Assembly: GCA_026995955.1 (NCBI GenBank)
Contig: JALWNJ010000226.1
Coordinates: forward strand, 1 to 15,040
Origin: Gammaproteobacteria bacterium
GTDB lineage: Bacteria; Pseudomonadota; Gammaproteobacteria; J044
Direction: 5' to 3'
DNA: 15,040 bases
In this document: positions 10,105 to 15,040 of the stretch, piece by piece
Layout: each line of letters opens with the position of its first letter
Position numbering within the stretch: the first letter of the stretch is position 1
The notes under the pieces: model-generated
Seen by the model: only the letters and a program-made list of their open reading frames with translations
Databases searched by the model: none
What the model was told of the DNA's origin: nothing
Made by a program: the position numbers and the translations under genes

Positions 10105-10830
10105 ATGTCCTGGCCCGACCTCTACATCACCCACCCCTTCACCTGTCCCTACTTCGGCGATCGCGAGGCGCGCAACATCGTTCCCGATCCCGGTGTGCCG
10201 ATGCGAGCGGAACTCTACGACGAGCTGATCCACCACGGCTTCCGGCGCAGCGGCGAACAGGTCTATCTGCCGCATTGCGATGGCTGCTCGGGCTGTATCT
10301 CGCTGCGCGTGGAGGCAGGCCGCCATCGTCCCTCGCGCAGCGATCGGCGCCTGCTGCGCGCCCACGCCGACACCCGGACGCGCATCGTCGCGCCGGCCCA
10401 CGACGAGGAGAGCTTCCGCCTGTACCGCGACTATCTGGCTGCCCGCCACCCCGGCGGCGGCATGGACCAGCCCGAGCCGGAGGACTTTCCCGGCTTCCTC
10501 GCCTCGGACTGGAGCCGAACCGATTTCGTGCGCTTCGAGCGCGCAGGCCGACTGCTGGCGGTGGCCGTGGTGGACCGGATGGCCGACGGTCTGTCGGCGG
10601 TCTATACCTTCTTCGACCCGCGGCAGGAGAAACTGGCGCCGGGGCGGCTGGCCATCCTGTGGATGATCGCCGAGGCCCGACGCCGGGGACTGCCGTTCGT
10701 GTATCTGGGCTACTGGATTCCGGGCCACCCGAAGATGGACTACAAGCGGCGCTACCGCCCGGCCCAGGTACACCGGCACGGCATTGGATGGGTGCCGCTG
10801 GAGCAGGTGGAGGCGGATCTTCCCGCCTGA
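10105..10830 (+). CDS. bpt: Aspartate/glutamate leucyltransferase Bpt (ATE1-like, N-end rule)
   Basis: Bpt transfers leucine from Leu-tRNA to proteins with N-terminal Asp or Glu, marking them for ClpS/ClpAP degradation. The product is 241 aa, the usual length. The N-terminal ATE domain (about 10-80) has CPYFGDREARN (14-24) and the cysteine cluster YLPHCDGCSGCISLRV (Cys58, Cys61, Cys64). The C-terminal ATE domain (about 100-230) has VYTFFDP (166-172), YLGYWIPGHPKMDYK (200-214) and the end motif YRPAQ. The ATG at 10105 gives the family N-terminus but has no ribosome site. A -10-like TAGACT just upstream suggests a leaderless mRNA. It is convergent with the HisN-like gene, only 4 bp apart. The frequent bpt partners aat, infA and clpA are not next to it. 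Confidence 0.95.
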   Translation: MSWPDLYITHPFTCPYFGDREARNIVPDPGVPMRAELYDELIHHGFRRSGEQVYLPHCDGCSGCISLRVEAGRHRPSRSDRRLLRAHADTRTRIVAPAHDEESFRLYRDYLAARHPGGGMDQPEPEDFPGFLASDWSRTDFVRFERAGRLLAVAVVDRMADGLSAVYTFFDPRQEKLAPGRLAILWMIAEARRRGLPFVYLGYWIPGHPKMDYKRRYRPAQVHRHGIGWVPLEQVEADLPA

Positions 10831-10834
10831 GGGT

Positions 10835-11617
10835 TCAGGGCGCGAGGCGGCGCAGCAGCTCGGCGTGCAGCTCCGGGCTGGCGGCGGCCAGCACGCTGGT
10901 GGTCTGCAGCGTCAGCGGGCGGCCCTCGAGGTCGGTGAACACGCCGCCGGCCTCGCGCACGATCACCGACAGCGCGGCGATGTCGAGGATGTTCACGTCC
11001 GACTCCACCACCGCGTCGATCTTGCCGGCGGCCAGCAGATGGTAGTGGTAGAAGTCGCCGTAGCCGCGGGTGCGATTGACGGTCTGCACGATCTCGCCCA
11101 GCGCGGCCCAGCGCGAAGGCTGCGCGGCCAGAGTAGCAACATTGCCGAGCGACAGGCTGGCCCGTTCCAGGCGCTGCTCGCCGCTGACGCGGATGCGCTC
11201 GCCGTCCAGCCAGGCGCCGGCGCCCTGCTCGGCCCAGGCACGCTCGCCGAACAGGGGTGCGTTGGAGACCCCCAGCACCAGTTCCCCGCCACGCATGAGC
11301 GCGATCTGGGTGGAGAAGAAGGGATAGTGGCGCACGAAGCTCTTGGTGCCGTCGATGGGATCGATGAGCCAGTTGTATTCGGCCTCGGCGTTGACCTTGC
11401 CGGTCTCTTCGCCGTAGAAGCCATGCTCGGGAAAGGCCTCGAGGATGAGGCCGCGGATGGTGCGTTCGGTCTCCACATCGGCCACCGTCACCGGGCTCTG
11501 GTCGGCCTTCAGTTCCACCTGATAATCGCCCTGGTAGTAGCGGCGGATGACGGCCTCGGCGGCCTCGGCGGCACGCAGCGCGGTGTCCAGAAAGGGAGAG
11601 GGCTGGGCTGGGCTCAT
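10835..11617 (-). CDS. hisN: Inositol-monophosphatase-family protein, probable histidinol-phosphatase HisN
   Basis: The product (260 aa) belongs to the Mg-dependent IMPase/FBPase-like fold. Metal ligands are visible in GEETG (Glu70/Glu71), in DPIDGT (86-91, Asp86 and Asp89) and at Asp212 in NILDIAAL. The run YNWLIDPIDGTKSFVRHYPF (81-100) followed by FSTQIALM is typical of HisN, the enzyme that dephosphorylates histidinol phosphate in histidine synthesis. SuhB and CysQ differ there. The start at 11617 is preferred over the ATG at 11632 because GGAG stands 7 nt before it. It is not near other his genes, so the substrate is inferred from sequence only. It follows ldhA on the same strand after 70 bp and may be co-transcribed. 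Confidence 0.8.
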   Translation of the reverse strand: MSPAQPSPFLDTALRAAEAAEAVIRRYYQGDYQVELKADQSPVTVADVETERTIRGLILEAFPEHGFYGEETGKVNAEAEYNWLIDPIDGTKSFVRHYPFFSTQIALMRGGELVLGVSNAPLFGERAWAEQGAGAWLDGERIRVSGEQRLERASLSLGNVATLAAQPSRWAALGEIVQTVNRTRGYGDFYHYHLLAAGKIDAVVESDVNILDIAALSVIVREAGGVFTDLEGRPLTLQTTSVLAAASPELHAELLRRLAP

Positions 11618-11634
11618 GGGACGGCTCCGCATCG

Positions 11635-11666
11635 AAAAACGCGCGCAGGGTACCACAAGCATGCGC
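11635..11666 (-). terminator. Weak hairpin plus T-run after ldhA
   Basis: On the minus strand, GCGCA (11662-11666) pairs with TGCGC (11643-11647) around a 14-base loop. After three more bases comes TTTTT (11635-11639). The stem is only 5 bp with a long loop, so it is a poor terminator. The same gap contains TACCCT, which could serve instead as a weak -10 for the HisN-like gene. Confidence 0.2.
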
Positions 11667-11687
11667 CGACGGCAGCCGAGGCGCGGC

Positions 11688-12710
11688 TCAAGACCGCCCT
11701 TCGCCGGCCGGCACCGGCATCGGCGGCACCGCATTGGGACAGTTGCCGCCCACCTCGAAACAGCGGATGTTGTCCAGCGTGGTGCGGGCGATGGCCTCCA
11801 GCGCCTCCTCGGTGAAGAAGCCCTGATGCCCGGTGACCAGCACATTGGGGAAGGTAAGCAGGCGCTCGAACAGATCGTCCTGGATCACCTGATCCGACAG
11901 GTCCTCGAAGAACAGATCTGCCTCCTGCTCGTACACGTCCATGCCCAGCGCGCCAAGCCGGCCGGATTTCAGGGCATCGATCGCGGCGCGGGTGTCCACC
12001 ACCGCGCCGCGGCTGGTGTTGACCAGCATGAAGCCGGGGCGGGCCATGGCCAGCGTGTCGGCGTTGATGAGGTGATGCGTCTGCGGGGTCAGCGGACAGT
12101 GCAGGGTGACGATGCGCGACTTCGCCATCAGCTGCTCCAGCGGGGCATACTCCACCCCCATGGCCAGGCACTCCTCCGACTGCACGATGTCGGTGGCCAG
12201 CAGGCGGCAGCCGAAGCCCTTGAGGATACGCGCCACGCAGGTGCCGATGCGGCCGGTGCCGACAATGCCCACCGTCTTGCCGTGCAGGTCGAAGCCCAGC
12301 AGCCCCTTGAGGTCGAAGTTGCCCTCGCGCACCCGCTGCCAGGCCTTGTGGATGTGGCGGTCGAGCGAGAGCATCAGCGCCACCGTGTGCTCGGCCACAG
12401 CATGCGGCGAATAGGCCGGCACGCGCACCACCATCAGCCCCAGCTGCTCGGCACGCCTGAGATCGACATTGTTGAAGCCGGCACAGCGCAGCGCAATGAG
12501 CCGCGTGCCGCCGGCGTGCAGGCGCTCCAGCACCGGCGCATCGAGCTGGTCGTTGACGAACACGCACACCGCCGGGAAGCCGTCGGCCAGCGCCGCCGTC
12601 TCCGGCCCCAGGCGCGACTCGAAATAGACCAGCTCGTGGCCGAACGAGGCATTGGCCTCGTCCAGAAACTCTCGATCCCAGGAACGGGTACTGAAGACGG
12701 CGACGCGCAT
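11688..12710 (-). CDS. ldhA: NAD-dependent D-lactate dehydrogenase LdhA
   Basis: LdhA reduces pyruvate to D-lactate with NADH, mainly in fermentation. The product is 340 aa (329 in E. coli) and follows the E. coli LdhA pattern along its whole length, for example [13 protein letters not shown] (72-84), [13 protein letters not shown] (96-108) and [14 protein letters not shown] (266-279). The Rossmann motif GTGRIG is at 151-156, with Asp174 favouring NAD. Catalytic Arg234 (NTSRGA), Glu263 and His295 (TGHQGF) are all present. The C-terminus extends some 11 residues past the CPN motif (324-326) with a Pro/Gly-rich tail. The ATG at 12710 matches the family start; its ribosome site is poor. It lies 39 bp after thyA and 70 bp before the HisN-like gene. 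Confidence 0.92.
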   Translation of the reverse strand: MRVAVFSTRSWDREFLDEANASFGHELVYFESRLGPETAALADGFPAVCVFVNDQLDAPVLERLHAGGTRLIALRCAGFNNVDLRRAEQLGLMVVRVPAYSPHAVAEHTVALMLSLDRHIHKAWQRVREGNFDLKGLLGFDLHGKTVGIVGTGRIGTCVARILKGFGCRLLATDIVQSEECLAMGVEYAPLEQLMAKSRIVTLHCPLTPQTHHLINADTLAMARPGFMLVNTSRGAVVDTRAAIDALKSGRLGALGMDVYEQEADLFFEDLSDQVIQDDLFERLLTFPNVLVTGHQGFFTEEALEAIARTTLDNIRCFEVGGNCPNAVPPMPVPAGEGRS

Positions 12711-12749
12711 GCCCTGATTGTGGCACGAAACCCCACCCGATGCAGGGAC

Positions 12750-13583
12750 TCAGACGGCGATCGGCGCCCGAATCGGCGGGTGCGACTGGTAGCCCTCGAG
12801 GATGAAGTCCTCGTAGCGGAAGTCGAAGATCGACTTCACTTCCGGATTGAGCCGCATGCGCGGTAACGGATAGGGGGTGCGCGCAAGCTGTGTCTCCACC
12901 TGCTCGCGGTGATTGCGGTAGAGATGGGCGTCACCCAGGGTATGTATGAACTCGCCCGGCTGCAGGCCGGTCACCTGCGCCACCATCATCGTCAGCAGCG
13001 CATAGGAGGCGATGTTGAAGGGTACGCCGAGAAACACGTCGGCGCTGCGCTGGTAGAGCTGGCAGGAGAGTCGCCCCTCGGCCACGTAGAACTGGAAGAA
13101 GGCATGGCAGGGCGCCAGTGCCATGCGCCCGGCACGCACGTTGTCCTGCGGCGAGATGCGCTCGTCCGGCAGATCGGCCACGTTCCAGGCCGAGACGATG
13201 AGACGGCGCGAATCCGGCATGGCGCGGATCTGCTCGACGACCTGGGCGATCTGGTCGATGTGGCGCCCGTCCGGGGCCGGCCAGGAACGCCACTGATAGC
13301 CGTAGATCGGCCCCAGCTCACCCTCCTCCGTGGCCCACTCGTCCCAGATCGTCACCCCGTGTTCGCGCAGGTAGGCAATGTTGGTGTCGCCGCGCAGGAA
13401 CCACAGCAGCTCGTGGATGATGGACTTCAGATGCACCTTCTTGGTGGTGACAAGCGGGAAGCCCTGCTCGAGATCGAAGCGCATCTGGTAGCCGAACACC
13501 GAGCGCGTGCCGGTGCCGGTGCGGTCGCCCTTGTCCACCCCGTGATCGCGGATGTGCCGCATCAGATCTAGGTACTGCTTCAT
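12750..13583 (-). CDS. thyA: Thymidylate synthase ThyA
   Basis: ThyA methylates dUMP to dTMP with 5,10-methylenetetrahydrofolate, giving dihydrofolate. The product is 277 aa (264 in E. coli). The phosphate-binding DRTGTGT (20-26), the segment [18 protein letters not shown] (51-68), the catalytic Cys159 in [12 protein letters not shown] (157-167) and [17 protein letters not shown] (178-194) are all conserved. It differs from E. coli by an insert of about 13-15 residues (about 138-153, [16 protein letters not shown]) just before the catalytic loop, as I recall from other ThyA proteins. The ATG overlaps the lgt stop as ATGA (13580-13583), and GGAG stands 7 nt upstream inside lgt. Linkage of lgt and thyA is common in proteobacteria. 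Confidence 0.97.
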   Translation of the reverse strand: MKQYLDLMRHIRDHGVDKGDRTGTGTRSVFGYQMRFDLEQGFPLVTTKKVHLKSIIHELLWFLRGDTNIAYLREHGVTIWDEWATEEGELGPIYGYQWRSWPAPDGRHIDQIAQVVEQIRAMPDSRRLIVSAWNVADLPDERISPQDNVRAGRMALAPCHAFFQFYVAEGRLSCQLYQRSADVFLGVPFNIASYALLTMMVAQVTGLQPGEFIHTLGDAHLYRNHREQVETQLARTPYPLPRMRLNPEVKSIFDFRYEDFILEGYQSHPPIRAPIAV

Positions 13584-14377
13584 GAGTTGTCTCCCCTCAG
13601 GGGCTGGCGCTGCGCCCACAGGTACAGGCCCGCGCCTGCCAGGATCATCGGCAGGCTCAGCAACTGTCCCATGGTGAGCCAGCCCCAGGCCAGATAGCCG
13701 ATGTTGGCATCCGGCTCGCGCACGAATTCCACCACAAAACGGAACAGACCGTAACAGACCAGGAACAGCGCCGACACCGCCCCGGTCGGACGCGGCCGTG
13801 CCGAATACAGCCACAGCACGACGAACAGCACCACCCCCTCGAGCAGGAACTCGTAGAGCTGCGAGGGATGGCGCGGCAGCGGGCCGCCACTCTGGAACAC
13901 CATGCCCCAGGGCAGGTCCGTGGGCTTGCCCCACAGCTCGCCGTTGATGAAGTTGCCGATGCGTCCCGCACCCAGGCCGATGGGCACCATCGGCGCGCCG
14001 AAGTCCGTGATCTCGAGCAGCGACCGCCCGAGCTTGCGCGCATACAGCCACACCGCCACGATCACACCCAGCATGCCGCCATGGAAGCTCATGCCCCCCT
14101 CCCAGACGCGGAACAGCGACCAGGGGTCGGCCAGCAGGGTGTCGAAATTGTAGAACAGCATCGAGCCCAGCCGGCCGCCGACGATCACCCCCATGGCGCC
14201 GTAGAACAGCAGATCGTCCACCTGCTCCGGGCGCAACGGCGACCATGGCTTGCGCGCCCGCAGCCGCGCCAGGTACCAGAAGGCGGCAAAGCCCAGCAGG
14301 TACATGATGCCGTACCAGTGGATCTTGACCGGCCCCAGCGACAGGGCCACCGGATCGATGTTCGGGTGCGTCAGCAT
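13580..14377 (-). CDS. lgt: Prolipoprotein diacylglyceryl transferase Lgt
   Basis: Lgt is an inner-membrane enzyme that transfers diacylglycerol from phosphatidylglycerol to the lipobox cysteine of prolipoproteins, the first step of lipoprotein maturation. The product is 265 aa with about seven hydrophobic segments. The family signature [13 protein letters not shown] (138-150) is exact and includes Arg139. The essential-His region SFHGGMLG (97-104, His99) is present, as are [11 protein letters not shown] (67-77) and RHPSQLYE (169-176). The ATG at 14377 is preceded by GAGG about 6 nt away, placed just after the rlmI stop 12 bp upstream. It overlaps thyA by 4 bp. rlmI, lgt and thyA probably form one transcript. 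Confidence 0.97.
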   Translation of the reverse strand: MLTHPNIDPVALSLGPVKIHWYGIMYLLGFAAFWYLARLRARKPWSPLRPEQVDDLLFYGAMGVIVGGRLGSMLFYNFDTLLADPWSLFRVWEGGMSFHGGMLGVIVAVWLYARKLGRSLLEITDFGAPMVPIGLGAGRIGNFINGELWGKPTDLPWGMVFQSGGPLPRHPSQLYEFLLEGVVLFVVLWLYSARPRPTGAVSALFLVCYGLFRFVVEFVREPDANIGYLAWGWLTMGQLLSLPMILAGAGLYLWAQRQPLRGDNS

Positions 14378-14389
14378 GGTTCGCCTCGC

Positions 14390-15040
14390 TCAGCGGTGGA
14401 TGCGCGCGAACACGGCCTTGAGATAGGCCGTCTCCGGGATTGCCGGATGCACCGGATGATCCGCCGACTGCCCGCCGCGGGCCAGGATCTGCATGCGCCG
14501 GTCGATGTGCCGCGCCGCGCCCCAGAGCTGCTCGACGAACACCGGCTCGTGCAGATGGTGGGAACAGGAACAACTGATGAGGATGCCATCGCGATCGAGC
14601 AGGCGCATCGCCAGCTCGTTGATGCGGCGATAGGCCGCCAGGCCGTTCTTCAGGTCCTTGCGGCGCTTGATGAAGGCCGGCGGATCGACCACCACCACAT
14701 CGAAGCGCTCGCCCTCGTCGCGCAGGCCGCGCAGGGCCTCGAAGGCATTGTCCTCGATGACGCCGACGCGGTCCTCCAGACCATTGCGCCGCGCATTCTC
14801 CAGCACGCCGTCGATGGCGCGTTCCGACTCGTCCACGCAGATCGCCTGTGCCGCCCCCTGGGCCACAGCCTGCAGCCCCCAGCCGCCGAGGTAGCTGAAC
14901 ACATCGAGCACCCGCGCCCCCCGCACGAAGCGCCCCAGGTCGCGGCGGTTGTCGCGCTGATCGAAGAACCAGCCAGTCTTCTGCCCACCGGCCACCGGCA
15001 CCAGAAACTCCAGCGCGCCCTCGCGCACCACCACATGCTC
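14390..15040 (-). CDS. rlmI: 23S rRNA (cytosine-C5) methyltransferase RlmI, C-terminal part (cut by window edge)
   Basis: RlmI makes m5C1962 in 23S rRNA. The frame is open to base 15040, so only the last 216 residues are present (full E. coli RlmI is 396 aa; the N-terminal PUA domain lies outside). What is seen is the SAM-dependent domain. It has [17 protein letters not shown] near the start, motif [15 protein letters not shown], the acidic CVDESERAI, the catalytic-region motif [15 protein letters not shown], then SCSCSHHL. The C-terminus ([21 protein letters not shown]) fits RlmI. An internal GTG at 15034 is not the true start. It is upstream of lgt by 12 bp on the same strand. RlmI is preferred over RlmO-like paralogues by overall similarity to the E. 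coli protein as I remember it. Confidence 0.88.
   Translation of the reverse strand, partial: EHVVVREGALEFLVPVAGGQKTGWFFDQRDNRRDLGRFVRGARVLDVFSYLGGWGLQAVAQGAAQAICVDESERAIDGVLENARRNGLEDRVGVIEDNAFEALRGLRDEGERFDVVVVDPPAFIKRRKDLKNGLAAYRRINELAMRLLDRDGILISCSCSHHLHEPVFVEQLWGAARHIDRRMQILARGGQSADHPVHPAIPETAYLKAVFARIHR

Noticed and set aside
11555..11575. A short tandem repeat (GGCCTCGGC units).
   Set aside because: It lies inside the HisN-like gene and simply encodes an Ala/Glu-rich helix (AAEAAEA).

Overview
The window is about 15 kb of GC-rich (roughly two-thirds G+C by eye) chromosomal DNA from what looks like a gammaproteobacterium. This rests on a two-domain RlmKL, a TrhP (YegQ)-type U32 protein, an E. 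coli-type MetH, an E. coli-type LdhA, a bacterial Bpt leucyltransferase and a Fur-box-controlled feoAB pair. A Chromatiales/Ectothiorhodospiraceae-like host is plausible but not proven. Coding is dense and mostly on the minus strand. No transposase, integrase, tRNA, rRNA, CRISPR array or phage gene was seen.

Layout from left to right. (1) 1-821, minus: feoA and the first 167 codons of feoB, stop and start overlapping by one base, with a sigma70-like promoter and a Fur box just upstream. (2) 910-4400, minus: rlmKL then trhP, overlapping by 4 bp, a unit devoted to rRNA and tRNA modification. (3) 4459-5676, plus: a two-TM diguanylate cyclase read divergently from rlmKL. (4) 5684-9457, minus: metH, meeting the cyclase gene tail to tail 7 bp apart. 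(5) 9458-10104: a sparse region with a leader full of hairpins, a 64-aa unknown protein (plus), a strong stem-loop and a 37-aa single-TM protein (minus). (6) 10105-10830, plus: bpt. (7) 10835-15040, minus: rlmI (cut by the window edge), lgt, thyA, ldhA and a HisN-like phosphatase. The first three of these are tightly packed (12 bp gap, then a 4-bp overlap) and the last two follow after 39 and 70 bp.

How the genes work together: most are housekeeping genes, covering ferrous iron uptake, methionine regeneration, thymidylate synthesis, lipoprotein lipidation, rRNA/tRNA modification and N-end-rule tagging. The regulatory signals read with most confidence are the Fur box overlapping the feoAB promoter and the translational-coupling overlaps feoA/feoB, rlmKL/trhP and lgt/thyA.

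Nothing here makes a convincing new multi-gene system. The part least explained by known families is 9458-10104, with its two small proteins, consecutive hairpins, an FNR-like palindrome and a bpt start that may be leaderless. Those are reported as hypotheses.
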